A stretch of 64,000 bases of DNA from Anoxybacteroides tepidamans (GTDB lineage Bacteria > Bacillota > Bacilli > Bacillales > Anoxybacillaceae): positions 1-64,000 of the forward strand of contig NZ_JACHEP010000013.1 in the NCBI RefSeq assembly GCF_014201465.1. The letters are read 5' to 3'. The position numbers and the translations under genes were made by a program. The notes beneath the pieces are model-generated. The model did no database searches. It was given only the letters and a program-made list of their open reading frames with translations, and was not told where the DNA came from. Below are positions 1 to 8,044 of the stretch, in pieces (position 1 is the stretch's first letter; each line of letters opens with the position of its first letter).

Positions 1-1
1 G

Positions 2-64
2 CAATTTTTAAGCGGGCGCTTAAAGGGAGCATTTGACCGCATGCGTGTAGAGTTATACGTATAA
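2..64 (+). CDS. 3' end of an upstream phage gene (partial)
   Basis: An open frame enters from the left edge and ends at TAA 62-64, giving the tail residues QFLSGRLKGAFDRMRVELYV. The other two forward frames are not both open over the same stretch. With only 20 residues visible I cannot assign a family; its place before the late genes would fit a late-transcription regulator, but that is inference from position alone. The stop is embedded in a 12-bp palindrome (TTATACGTATAA). Confidence 0.35.
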   Translation, partial: QFLSGRLKGAFDRMRVELYV

Positions 65-118
65 TCTTCTTCTCCTCCTGTCTTTTCTAAAAAAACAAAA
101 CTGAAAGGGGAAATCAAA

Positions 119-841
119 ATGTTGATGTTTAAAGAAGAGTATGGAAGCAGAAGCGACGCGTTTAACGAAGCAATCGAGAAGGTATTTGAGATGGTTGAAG
201 GAGCATACGAGTGGGATTTAGATGCAGCGGATAATATATATCCACTCGAACGCAGAGAGATAAGTTTAACTAATGAGAAAAGCGAGAATGTCGGTAGAGT
301 GACGATCGACATATATCCATCCGAAGAAGACGGTTATTACATTGTTGAAGCGTATTTGATTAGCGGTAATATATCACCGATCACGGCTGTTTACACGGCT
401 CGTGAAGCGGAAAAAATATGGGGATTAGGACAGAACACCGTCGTTAAATGGATTGAGCGAGGGAAGTTTAAATTAAGCGAAGCACGGAAAAGTGGTGGCA
501 CGTGGTTAGTCACTCATAAAGGAATGGAGCGTGTTGCTGGGCGTTTAGATGATTCTTGGATGAACGAGATTGTTGAAAATTACGTCGATGGATTGAAAAC
601 ATTTATTGATGAAGCGGACATGTTCTACGCGTGCGATTATATTGATGAGATTGAAGACATACTCGACGAAAAAGAGATTGAGTACACGGACATGGAAAAA
701 GAAAAAATAAAACGACTAATCATAAGAGAATTAGTTGAAGAATACGGAGAAGATAACGTGTTTTACGGTTCTTATGAACATAAAATTGTTGTCAATGATA
801 AAGTCGAAACTATTTACGCTCAACTAGTAATTAGAAAATAG
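119..841 (+). CDS. Phage helix-turn-helix protein
   Basis: A 240-residue acidic protein of unknown specific role. Around residues 100-140 it has a helix-turn-helix of the MerR/excisionase style: a helix AREAEKIWGL, a recognition-like helix NTVVKWIERG, then a wing ending in GGTWLVTHKGMER. The N-terminal 95 residues and the C-terminal 90 residues are acidic and predicted helical, without a motif I recognise. The start ATG follows AAAGGGGA with good spacing; a second ATG two codons later is an alternative. Its position just before the packaging genes suggests a regulator of the late region, which is inference. It is separated from that region by three direct repeats and a terminator-like hairpin. 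Confidence 0.6.
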   Translation: MLMFKEEYGSRSDAFNEAIEKVFEMVEGAYEWDLDAADNIYPLERREISLTNEKSENVGRVTIDIYPSEEDGYYIVEAYLISGNISPITAVYTAREAEKIWGLGQNTVVKWIERGKFKLSEARKSGGTWLVTHKGMERVAGRLDDSWMNEIVENYVDGLKTFIDEADMFYACDYIDEIEDILDEKEIEYTDMEKEKIKRLIIRELVEEYGEDNVFYGSYEHKIVVNDKVETIYAQLVIRK

Positions 842-857
842 TGATGAAACGTTTTGT

Positions 858-888
858 GATACAAAACTGATACAAAAATGATACAAAA
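858..888 (+). repeat. Three 11-bp-spaced GATACAAAA repeats
   Basis: GATACAAAA occurs at 858, 869 and 880, exactly one helical turn apart. The first copy is also the right arm of TTTTGT-GAT-ACAAAA. Such phased iterons normally bind a protein on one face of the helix. Given the place between the HTH gene and the late genes, this is a candidate operator or activator site. Confidence 0.6.
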
Positions 889-931
889 TTCCTTTCTGAG
901 TCTGCTATGATTGTAGCATAGAGAAATATGA

Positions 932-975
932 CGTCACTCTCTCGCACGTTGTGTGCGACAGGGTGGCGTTTTTAT
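932..975 (+). terminator. Terminator-like hairpin before packaging genes
   Basis: CGTCAC pairs with GTGGCG and, inside it, TCGCAC pairs with GTGCGA around a 5-nt loop, followed directly by a T run. It would separate the HTH gene from the late region unless read through or antiterminated. Confidence 0.6.
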
Positions 976-1047
976 TTTAAATTTGAAAGGACGAGAGTAT
1001 AACGGAATAGAGATGATCGGATGAATTAGGAAAGCGAGGTGACAGGC

Positions 1048-1203
1048 ATGGAACGATACGATGAGGAAGAAGAAAAAGCGAAAGAAGCATATGAGAAGCA
1101 TAAGTGCAAAGGGTGCGTATGGGCAAAATGGCAAGCCCCTTATATTGTTTCGTGCCTGTTTCCTCGGTGCGTCATAGAAGTCGGGTGGTGCGCCGATGCC
1201 TAA
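1048..1203 (+). CDS. Small Cys-rich phage protein
   Basis: A 51-residue ORF starting at ATG 1048 after GAGGTGACAGGC. The N-terminal third is very acidic and Glu/Lys-rich; the C-terminal part has CKGC, then Cys at about residues 36, 41 and 48, the spacing of a small zinc-binding knuckle. The stop TAA (1201-1203) overlaps the ATG of the HNH gene at 1196, so the two are probably translationally coupled. Small zinc proteins just upstream of the terminase-side HNH nuclease are common in Gram-positive siphophages; function unknown. Confidence 0.55.
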   Translation: MERYDEEEEKAKEAYEKHKCKGCVWAKWQAPYIVSCLFPRCVIEVGWCADA

Positions 1204-1588
1204 CAGACCACTAAAACCATGCAACAAGATCGGTTGCACTAACTTAACAAGGGATAGATATTGCGAACAACATAAACACCTAGCCGAGCAGAGACAACGG
1301 ACAAGACGGAATGATAAGGAATACGACAAGCATAAACGGAACCAACAAGCAAGAGCCTTCTACCATAGCCGAGAGTGGGAACGGACAAGGCTGGCTGTCT
1401 TAGCAAGAGACAATTACTTATGCCAACATTGTTTGAAAGAGAAGAAGATTACAAGGGCAGTCATTGTTGACCACGTTGTTCCTTTGCTTGTGGATTGGAG
1501 CAAGCGATTGGATATGGATAACCTGCAATCGTTATGCCAGTCCTGCCACAACCGGAAAACGGCGGAAGACAAACGACGGTATGGGTAG
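1196..1588 (+). CDS. HNH endonuclease (packaging-associated)
   Basis: A 130-residue HNH nuclease. The N-terminus carries a CNKIGC...YCEQH zinc knuckle, a basic linker follows, and the nuclease core includes CQHC, the VDHVVPL strand with the catalytic His, and a closing CQSCHNRKT, giving two CxxC pairs that structure the fold. In HK97-like phages of Firmicutes an HNH protein encoded just before the terminase stimulates the large subunit at the cos site; the same position here supports that role. It overlaps the preceding small gene by eight bases and is followed by 105 bp that may hold cos. Confidence 0.85.
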   Translation: MPNRPLKPCNKIGCTNLTRDRYCEQHKHLAEQRQRTRRNDKEYDKHKRNQQARAFYHSREWERTRLAVLARDNYLCQHCLKEKKITRAVIVDHVVPLLVDWSKRLDMDNLQSLCQSCHNRKTAEDKRRYG

Positions 1589-1693
1589 GGGGTATGAAAA
1601 AAGTTTTGCGGTGCCCTATGGGACCGGCGGGGGCCAGGCAAACGCAAATTTTTTTCGCAAAATGAAACTTTTTCAAGAAGGGAGGGAAGAAAG
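1589..1693 (+). other. Candidate cos region
   Basis: The gap between the HNH and small terminase genes holds the imperfect palindrome GGTGCCC-TAT-GGGACC followed by a G-run (CGGCGGGGGCC), unlike the neighbouring base composition. cos sites of HNH-terminase phages usually lie here. The small-terminase ribosome site GAAGGGAGG is at the right end. Confidence 0.35.
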
Positions 1694-2233
1694 ATGCCAG
1701 GCAGACCAAGCAAACCTGTTCAACTTATTAAACTGGAAGGCAATAAAGACCGGAGAACGAAAGCGGAGCTCGAACACCGTGAGAAATTCGAGAAATCCCT
1801 TTACACCGGCACGAGTTTCAAAGAATCGCCAGAGGTGAAAGCTGACCCTGTCGCACATAAAGAGTTTTTGCGGCTCAAAAAGCTATACAAGCACATTCAA
1901 TATGTGGACGGGCTCGATGAACAGATTATCAATCGTTACTGCATCATGATAAGCCAAGAGCGGAGCCTACAGAACACGATTAAAAAACTCAATGAAGACA
2001 TCGAAAATGCAGATGGCTTTGAAACACGTTCGGAGCTTTACAAGTTGCTTGCCAGCTTAACGACTAAACTGAATCAGACGCGCGACATGATTTTGAAGCT
2101 GGAAGATCGCCTTTTCCTAAATCCAACGGCAAGGGTAAAAGCGATCCCGAAAAAACCGCCGGAGGATGATGCTAAGAAATCGCCAATGGCCGAGTTTTTA
2201 AAGCGGAGAGCGGGTGGCAACCATGCCACATGA
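1694..2233 (+). CDS. terS: Terminase small subunit, P27 family
   Basis: A 179-residue protein beginning MPGRPSKPVQLIKLEGN, the typical opening of P27-type small terminases. It should bind phage DNA at the packaging start and hand it to the large subunit. The central region is helical with long charged stretches (about residues 85-150) suited to ring oligomerisation; the C-terminus is basic (FLKRRAGG) and probably contacts the large subunit or DNA. ATG 1694 follows a strong GAAGGGAGG. It overlaps the start of the large-subunit gene by about 20 bases, as is usual in this module. Confidence 0.85.
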   Translation: MPGRPSKPVQLIKLEGNKDRRTKAELEHREKFEKSLYTGTSFKESPEVKADPVAHKEFLRLKKLYKHIQYVDGLDEQIINRYCIMISQERSLQNTIKKLNEDIENADGFETRSELYKLLASLTTKLNQTRDMILKLEDRLFLNPTARVKAIPKKPPEDDAKKSPMAEFLKRRAGGNHAT

Positions 2234-3788
2234 TAAGCAACGGGCATTGGAGCCCATCGAATTTATTCAGATGCTAAAGGCTGTTGATGACTTTTACGGA
2301 CAGCCTTTTATGTTGCTTGACTGGCAGTATGAGGTTCTGTGGGACGTATACGGGACGGTAAATGAAAACCGATTAAGACAGTATCGGTATGCGTATCTTG
2401 AAATCCCGAAGAAGAACGGAAAAACATCTCTAATAGCTGGATTGGCACTGTATCATTTGACTTGTGATCCGCCTGGTGGCCAAATTTATTGTTGTGCTGC
2501 AGATCGAAGCCAAGCGGAATTGGTCTACAAAGCGGCTACCGGAATGATCGAACAAGATGAAGCCTTACAAAGCATTTTGATTGTCCGGGATAGCCGAAAA
2601 GAGATTCGGAATAAGGAAACGGGAACGATTTTAAAAGTCTTATCGGCCGAAGCATACACTAAACACGGAATCAACCCGACTGTTGTCATTTTTGACGAGC
2701 TTCACGCCCAGCCGAACCGTGATTTGTGGGATGTCATGACATTCGGTGCTGGCGCGGCACGTAAAGAACCTTTGTGGTGGGTAATCACTACCGCAGGAGA
2801 TGATCCAGACCGCAAATCTATCGGTTGGGAAGTACACGAATATGCAAGAAAAGTCAGGGATGGAGAAATCCATGATCCTACTTGGTACGTGAAAATATAT
2901 GCAGCTGATGAAGACGACGATATTTTTGATGAACGAACTTGGTACAAAGCTAATCCAAGTCTAGGTCATACCATTTCTATCGAAGCGGTTAGACAAGAGG
3001 CGTTAGCTGCTCGAAACAGTGAAGCGGCGGAACGCCTTTTTCGTTGGCTACGGTTAAATCAATGGGTTTCCTTAAAACGAACGGGATGGCTGCCACTTTC
3101 GTTATGGGATCGAACAGAAGGAGAATGGGACTTATCAGAGCTTGTAGGCAAACGATGTTATCCTGGACTTGATTTATCGAGCACGACCGACATTACAGCC
3201 GTCTGTTACTTGTTTCCGCCGCAAGAAGGTTTTTCGGATTGGCGCTGTATTTTTGAGGCGTGGATACCGGAAGATAACATGAAAGTACGTGTACAGCGGG
3301 ATAAAGTGCCGTACGATCGTTGGGTGAATCAAAAGTACTTATACGCCACGCCGGGCGATGTCGTGGACTATGATTTTGTGGAAGCGAGACTAAAAGCCGC
3401 CAGCAAACAATATGATGTTCGGGCGCTGGGCACAGACCCTTGGAATAGCCGGATGCTGACGCAACGGCTGATGAAAGACGGGATTAATGTGATTGAAATT
3501 CAACAAAACATGAAAAATATGAGCCCGGCTATGAAGATGATCGAACAGCTGATGAAGCGCGGAATGATGACGCACGAAAAGAACCCGGTGGCGCGATGGT
3601 GCTGGGGAAACATGGTGATTGCTGTAGACGGGAACGAGAACATTAAACCGATGAAAAACAAGTCAAGAGATCGCATTGACCTCATCGTCGCGCTCATTAA
3701 CGCGATGGCAACAGCAATGCTGTTTGAAGAAGTGAAATTCGATGTTAACGAGACTACTGAGCAATTTCTCAAAATGATGGGATGGTAA
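2214..3788 (+). CDS. terL: Terminase large subunit
   Basis: The DNA-packaging motor and nuclease, 524 residues. The ATPase domain shows a Walker A-like EIPKKNGKTS at residues 63-72 and a Walker B VVIFDE at 157-162, followed by WVITTAGDDPDRKS, the coupling-motif region of the Terminase_1 family. The C-terminal RNase H-like nuclease has the acidic motif YPGLDLSSTTD near 318 and further Asp residues such as GTDPWNSRM and RDRIDLIVAL. GTG 2214 or ATG 2223 can serve as start; both lie inside the terS 3' end. The portal gene begins 12 bp downstream. Length and motif order look intact. Confidence 0.93.
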   Translation: MATMPHDKQRALEPIEFIQMLKAVDDFYGQPFMLLDWQYEVLWDVYGTVNENRLRQYRYAYLEIPKKNGKTSLIAGLALYHLTCDPPGGQIYCCAADRSQAELVYKAATGMIEQDEALQSILIVRDSRKEIRNKETGTILKVLSAEAYTKHGINPTVVIFDELHAQPNRDLWDVMTFGAGAARKEPLWWVITTAGDDPDRKSIGWEVHEYARKVRDGEIHDPTWYVKIYAADEDDDIFDERTWYKANPSLGHTISIEAVRQEALAARNSEAAERLFRWLRLNQWVSLKRTGWLPLSLWDRTEGEWDLSELVGKRCYPGLDLSSTTDITAVCYLFPPQEGFSDWRCIFEAWIPEDNMKVRVQRDKVPYDRWVNQKYLYATPGDVVDYDFVEARLKAASKQYDVRALGTDPWNSRMLTQRLMKDGINVIEIQQNMKNMSPAMKMIEQLMKRGMMTHEKNPVARWCWGNMVIAVDGNENIKPMKNKSRDRIDLIVALINAMATAMLFEEVKFDVNETTEQFLKMMGW

Positions 3789-3800
3789 GGAGGTGAGGGC

Positions 3801-5039
3801 ATGGGATGGTGGAACCGCCTGACAAGAATTTTCCGACCGCGAAATGAAACGGTAGACATAAACAACCCGTTACTTTTGCAGTGGTTAGGCATTGACCCCG
3901 ATACCCCGAAAGATCAACTTTCAGAAGCAACTTATTTTGCTTGTTTAAAAATCCTATCGGAGAGCCTTGGCAAATTGCCATTAAAGATGTACCAGCGGAC
4001 AGAATGCGGCATTGTAAAAAGCGACAGGGAAGAAATTTACAACCTGTTAAAACTACGCCCAAACCCGTATATGACAAGTAGCGTTTTTTGGTCAACGGTG
4101 GAAATGAACCGAAATCATTATGGTAATGCGTATGTATGGTGTCGATACAACGGACCACAGCTACAAGACATGTGGATACTCCCAAGCCAGTATGTCACTA
4201 TCGTGGTGGACGACGGGGGTATTTTGGGCGAGAAAAATGCGATATGGTACCGATACAATGACCCGTATGATGGCAAGATGTATGTTTTTAGAAACGATGA
4301 AGTCTTGCACTTTAAAACATCGGCAACATTTGACGGCATTACCGGCATGTCGGTTCGGGACATCTTGAAAAACACAGTGAACGGTGCGCTTGAAAGTCAA
4401 AAATTCATGAACAACCTCTATAAAACGGGGCTAACAGGAAAGGCCGTCCTTGAATACACCGGCGACCTTAACCAAGAAGCGCGAGACCGCCTTGTGAAAG
4501 GCTTTGAGCAGTTTGCAAGCGGTTCTCAGAATGCAGGGAAGATTATCCCCGTACCATTGGGAATGAAGTTGGTTCCATTAGACATTAAGCTGACCGACAG
4601 CCAGTTTTTCGAACTGAAAAAATACACCGCCCTGCAAATCGCGGCGGCGTTTGGAATCAAACCGAATCAAATCAATGACTATGAGAAGTCAAGTTATGCG
4701 TCGGCTGAAGCGCAGAACTTGGCTTTTTATGTTGATACGTTACTTTACATTCTCAAGCAATACGAAGAAGAAATCACATACAAGATTTTGAGTAGCCAAC
4801 TGATTAATCAAGGCTACTTTTTTAAGTTTAATGTCAACGTTATTCTGCGCGCCGACATTAAAACGCAGATGGATAGTTTATCGACGGCGGTTCAAAACGG
4901 AATCATGAAGCCGAATGAGGCGCGTGACTATCTCGATATGCCTGCTGATGATTATGGTGATGTGTTAATGGCCAATGGAAACTACATTCCGTTAAGTATG
5001 CTTGGTGCTAACTACGGGATGAAAGGAGGTGAGGGCTAA
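3801..5039 (+). CDS. HK97-family portal protein
   Basis: A 412-residue portal, the dodecameric ring at the capsid vertex through which DNA enters and leaves. Family hallmarks are the SEATYFACLKILSESLGKLPLKMY opening region, the LKLRPNPYMTSSVFW segment, and a C-terminal KPNEARDYLDMPADD helix. It uses ATG 3801 after AAGGAGGTGAGGGC. The stop TAA overlaps the protease ATG (TAATG at 5037-5041), so head genes are translationally coupled. Nothing unusual in length or composition. Confidence 0.92.
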   Translation: MGWWNRLTRIFRPRNETVDINNPLLLQWLGIDPDTPKDQLSEATYFACLKILSESLGKLPLKMYQRTECGIVKSDREEIYNLLKLRPNPYMTSSVFWSTVEMNRNHYGNAYVWCRYNGPQLQDMWILPSQYVTIVVDDGGILGEKNAIWYRYNDPYDGKMYVFRNDEVLHFKTSATFDGITGMSVRDILKNTVNGALESQKFMNNLYKTGLTGKAVLEYTGDLNQEARDRLVKGFEQFASGSQNAGKIIPVPLGMKLVPLDIKLTDSQFFELKKYTALQIAAAFGIKPNQINDYEKSSYASAEAQNLAFYVDTLLYILKQYEEEITYKILSSQLINQGYFFKFNVNVILRADIKTQMDSLSTAVQNGIMKPNEARDYLDMPADDYGDVLMANGNYIPLSMLGANYGMKGGEG

Positions 5040-6088
5040 TGCCATTTTGGAAGTTCATCGTCAACCAAGCGACAGAAACCGAGCCTGAGAGCGTGGAATT
5101 GCGTATTGAAGGAGATATTGTAGACGATGACGAGGTATGGATTTATGAATGGTTTGGTCAGCCAGCGACGGCACCTAATGCGTTTAAAGAGGAGTTAAGT
5201 CAGTTCAAAGGTAAGGACATCACCGTATGGATTGATAGCTACGGTGGCAGTGTATTCGCGGCGGCTGGTATTTACAACGCGCTGAAGGAGCATAATGGCA
5301 AGATCACTGTCAAGATTGACGGCAAGGCGATGAGCGCGGCGTCTGTCATTGCGATGGCTGGCGATGAAGTGTTAATGTCTCCAATGGCGGTGATGATGAT
5401 TCATAATCCATTGACGGCCGCTTACGGCAACATGCACGATTTACGCAAGGTTGCGGACATTTTAGACACGATTAAGGAGTCGATCGTCAACGCGTACGCA
5501 TTAAAAACAGGGCGTTCTCGCAGCAAAATCTCGCAGATGATGGACGATGAGACGTGGATGTCGGCAAACGTCGCGGTGAAAGAAGGATTCGCTGACGGCA
5601 TCTTATATCAAGATCAGCCGTTAGACGTCGCTAACATGAGTCAGTTTGCGTTTAGCCGTTTAGCAGTGGTGAATAGCGCAAAAGAGTCTATCAAAAGTTT
5701 ATTGCGATTCAACGGAATCAAAATGAGTAACAACAATCAATCACAGAACTATGCATCTTCTCCTCGTTTTATAGTAGGAGATAGAGTTGAAGTATTATCT
5801 CCGCATACGGAAGGTCACGCTACAGGTGAAGTCAGAGAGGCAGTTCTAACATGGACATATGGAATTGTTTTCGATGGGATGGAAGATATGGGAATCCATC
5901 ATTGGTATGTTGAATCGGAGTTACAGCCTGTTGAACAAAGCGGAAATGATGGGAACAATGATATGAATGGAAACGACGGAATGACTGATAAAAAGAAGAA
6001 AAAGAAAAAGCAACATGACATGCCAGGCATGGAATCAGACAACAAAGTTGAAAAAGAAAAATTGCTGTTAGAACTAGATTTACTCTAG
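5039..6088 (+). CDS. ClpP-like prohead protease with extra C-terminal domain
   Basis: Serine protease that processes the capsid precursor, 349 residues. Residues 20-200 are a ClpP/S14 fold: the DSYGGSVFAA turn at 66-75, nucleophile Ser102 in AMSAAS, and His122 in MMIHNP. After about residue 228 the protein has a separate domain (about 244-296: VGDRVEV...GHATGEV...YGIVFDGMEDMGIHHWY) and then a low-complexity tail with a run of eight lysines and a Leu/Glu-rich end. The extension is not part of ordinary prohead proteases; it might be a scaffold-like or capsid-binding module. The last codons form the left arm of a terminator hairpin. Confidence 0.88.
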   Translation: MPFWKFIVNQATETEPESVELRIEGDIVDDDEVWIYEWFGQPATAPNAFKEELSQFKGKDITVWIDSYGGSVFAAAGIYNALKEHNGKITVKIDGKAMSAASVIAMAGDEVLMSPMAVMMIHNPLTAAYGNMHDLRKVADILDTIKESIVNAYALKTGRSRSKISQMMDDETWMSANVAVKEGFADGILYQDQPLDVANMSQFAFSRLAVVNSAKESIKSLLRFNGIKMSNNNQSQNYASSPRFIVGDRVEVLSPHTEGHATGEVREAVLTWTYGIVFDGMEDMGIHHWYVESELQPVEQSGNDGNNDMNGNDGMTDKKKKKKKQHDMPGMESDNKVEKEKLLLELDLL

Positions 6089-6098
6089 TTCTTTTTTT
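6071..6098 (+). terminator. Terminator overlapping the protease stop
   Basis: GAACTAGA-TTTAC-TCTAGTTC is a perfect 8-bp hairpin followed by seven T. The stop codon lies in its right arm. It sits between protease and capsid genes, where it would attenuate rather than end the late transcript because no promoter is visible in the following 37 bp. Confidence 0.8.
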
Positions 6099-6127
6099 AT
6101 TTCAAAAAAATAAAGGAGGAATATCAT

Positions 6128-7243
6128 ATGCCTAAAGAACTTCGCGAACTTTTGGAACAAATCAATAACAAGAAGGAAGAAGCTCGTAAACTTCTTGCGG
6201 AAAACAAAATCGAGGAAGCGAAAAAACTGAAAGAAGAAATCGTAGCGCTGCAAGAAAAGTTTGATATTGCAAAAGAGCTTTACGAGGAACAAAAACAAAC
6301 TATTGAGGATAAAGAGCCGTTAAAACCGACTGTACAAGTGAAGGAAAATGAAGTCGAAGCATTTGTCAATCACATTCGCACCCGTTTTCGTAACGCAATG
6401 AGTGAAGGTAGCAATCAAGACGGCGGGTACACGGTACCGCAAGACATTCAAACACGCATTAACGAACTTCGCGAAAGCAAAGACGCTTTGCAAAACCTTA
6501 TTACAGTTGAGCCTGTAACGACTTTGAGCGGTTCGCGTGTATTTAAGAAGCGCTCGCAACAAACCGGCTTTGTCGAAGTGGCAGAAGGTGCAGCGATCGG
6601 CGAAAAAGCAACGCCGCAATTCACGCTCTTGCAATACCAAGTGAAAAAATACGCTGGCTTCTTCCGCGTCACAAACGAACTGTTAAACGACAGCACGGAA
6701 GCGATCGTAAACACGTTGGTTCGCTGGATCGGCGACGAATCCCGTGTAACGCGCAATAATTTAATTGCTTCGCTATTAGGTACGAAAGCGAAAACAGCTA
6801 TCGCTGACCTTGACGCATTGAAACAAGTCGTCAACGTTCAATTAGACCCTGTTTTCCGTTCGACTTCTAGCGTTATCGTCAACCAAGATGCCTATAACTG
6901 GCTCGATACGCTGAAAGACCAAAACGGCCAATACTTGTTACAACCGTCCATTTCTTCGCCGACTGGCCGCCAGCTTCTCGGTTTACCGGTTGTGATCGTG
7001 TCGAACAAAGTCTTAGCTAACCGGGTTGACGGCGGCACAGGTGCGCAATTTGCGCCAATCATTGTAGGTGACTTGAAAGAAGCGGTTGTCATGTTCGACC
7101 GTCAACGTACAGAAATCATGTCTTCTAACGTCGCTATGGATGCGTTCGAAACTGACGCTACGTTATGGCGTGCTATCGAGCGCATGGATGTTAAATTGCG
7201 CGACGATGAAGCGTTTGTATTCGGTGAAGTACAACTTGCTTAA
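6128..7243 (+). CDS. HK97-type major capsid protein
   Basis: A 371-residue capsid subunit. Residues 1-90 are a charged coiled-coil delta domain (repeated EELLEQINNKKEE-like heptads) that acts as built-in scaffold and would be removed by the upstream protease. From about 100 (GGYTVPQDIQTRI) the HK97 fold begins: N-arm, E-loop region with SRVFKKRSQQTGFVEVAEG, and the A-domain with GLPVVIVSNK and IIVGDLKEAVVMFDRQ. The start ATG follows AAAGGAGGAATATCAT, a strong ribosome site fitting a highly expressed protein. The gene is bracketed by two terminator hairpins. Confidence 0.93.
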   Translation: MPKELRELLEQINNKKEEARKLLAENKIEEAKKLKEEIVALQEKFDIAKELYEEQKQTIEDKEPLKPTVQVKENEVEAFVNHIRTRFRNAMSEGSNQDGGYTVPQDIQTRINELRESKDALQNLITVEPVTTLSGSRVFKKRSQQTGFVEVAEGAAIGEKATPQFTLLQYQVKKYAGFFRVTNELLNDSTEAIVNTLVRWIGDESRVTRNNLIASLLGTKAKTAIADLDALKQVVNVQLDPVFRSTSSVIVNQDAYNWLDTLKDQNGQYLLQPSISSPTGRQLLGLPVVIVSNKVLANRVDGGTGAQFAPIIVGDLKEAVVMFDRQRTEIMSSNVAMDAFETDATLWRAIERMDVKLRDDEAFVFGEVQLA

Positions 7244-7244
7244 T

Positions 7245-7267
7245 GAGGGGAGCAATCCCCTCTTTTT
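7245..7267 (+). terminator. Terminator after capsid gene
   Basis: GAGGGG-AGCAAT-CCCCTC followed by TTTTT. It begins two bases after the capsid stop codon and would lower expression of the connector and tail genes relative to capsid. Confidence 0.8.
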
Positions 7268-7288
7268 CTTTGAAGGAGGGATAGCAGC

Positions 7289-7435
7289 ATGAAAGTTCGC
7301 GCCCTAATGGATTGTGAGGGCGTCGGTTATCGTCTGAAAAAAGGCGAGGAAGCCGACTTGCCAGAGAAAACGGCGAAACTGTTAATCAAATTTGCATATG
7401 TCGAGGAAGTGAAGCGGAAGAAGGGTGATAAATGA
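7289..7435 (+). CDS. Small phage protein, head-tail region
   Basis: A 48-residue basic ORF (MKVRALMDCEGVGYRLKKGE...) with ATG 7289 after TGAAGGAGGG. It overlaps the next gene by four bases (ATGA at 7432). Short proteins of this look, with an LKKGEEADLPEKTAKLLIKFAYVE core, often sit between capsid and the gp6-like connector in Bacillus-group phages. No function can be assigned. Confidence 0.6.
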   Translation: MKVRALMDCEGVGYRLKKGEEADLPEKTAKLLIKFAYVEEVKRKKGDK

Positions 7436-7734
7436 TGATCGTCACCTTTGAAGAAGCGAAAAACTGGTTGCGCGTTGATTTTAGCGATGATGATGCGTTG
7501 ATTACTACACTCATTAATGCGGCGGAGGAATATCTCAAAAACGCAACAGGCACAACATTCGACGCTACAAACTACCTTGCCAAAATTTTTTGTATGACAC
7601 TAATTGCCGACTGGTACGAAAACCGAGAAATGATTGGAAAGGCAACCGACCAAACAAGGCCGATCATCCAAAGCATCTTAACTCAACTCACATACAGTTA
7701 CGGTGGTGACAGCGATGAATCCGGGACTGTTTAG
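7432..7734 (+). CDS. Head-tail connector, gp6-like
   Basis: A 100-residue all-helical protein of the HK97 gp6 family: VTFEEAKNWLRVDFSDDDALITTLINAAEEYLKNATG is the classic N-terminal signature. It forms the ring bound beneath the portal. Its start overlaps the preceding stop and its end overlaps the head-closure gene, so the connector genes are tightly coupled. Confidence 0.88.
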   Translation: MMIVTFEEAKNWLRVDFSDDDALITTLINAAEEYLKNATGTTFDATNYLAKIFCMTLIADWYENREMIGKATDQTRPIIQSILTQLTYSYGGDSDESGTV

Positions 7735-8044
7735 ACACCGCATTACGCTGTTGAAGATGGTTGTCACAGAGGATGAGATCGGCCAACAAATTGAGGATTG
7801 GCAGCCAGTACGGACATGTTGGGCGGCAATTAAGACGGTAAGTGGCAGGGAATACTTTGCCGCCGCATCCGTCCAAGCGGAGCGAACCTATCGTTTTATC
7901 ATTCGGTACACTCCTGGAATCGATGAAACAATGAGGATCGACTATCAAGGACGGCAGTTTGATATACAGAGCGTTCTGAACGATGACGAACGAAAGAAAA
8001 CGCTGACCATTATCGCGACGGAAAGGGTGGCGGCGGATGGCTAA
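7715..8044 (+). CDS. Head-closure (head-tail adaptor) protein
   Basis: A 109-residue beta-rich protein starting MNPGLFRHRITLLK, the signature of SPP1 gp16-like head-completion proteins that plug the connector after packaging. The strands WQPVRTCWAAIKTVSGREYFAA and RTYRFIIRYTPGIDETMRIDY are typical of the family. ATG 7715 was preferred to an earlier in-frame ATG at 7703 because of the family N-terminus. It overlaps the previous gene by 20 bases and the next by eight. Confidence 0.85.
   Translation: MNPGLFRHRITLLKMVVTEDEIGQQIEDWQPVRTCWAAIKTVSGREYFAAASVQAERTYRFIIRYTPGIDETMRIDYQGRQFDIQSVLNDDERKKTLTIIATERVAADG

Noticed and set aside
858-888. CRISPR array
   Set aside because: The repeats are 9 bp with 2-bp gaps, no spacers and no cas genes; they look like protein-binding iterons.
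934-1329. Minus-strand ORF across the small Cys protein and HNH gene
   Set aside because: Low-complexity Phe/Ile/Cys composition, no ribosome site, antisense to two supported genes.
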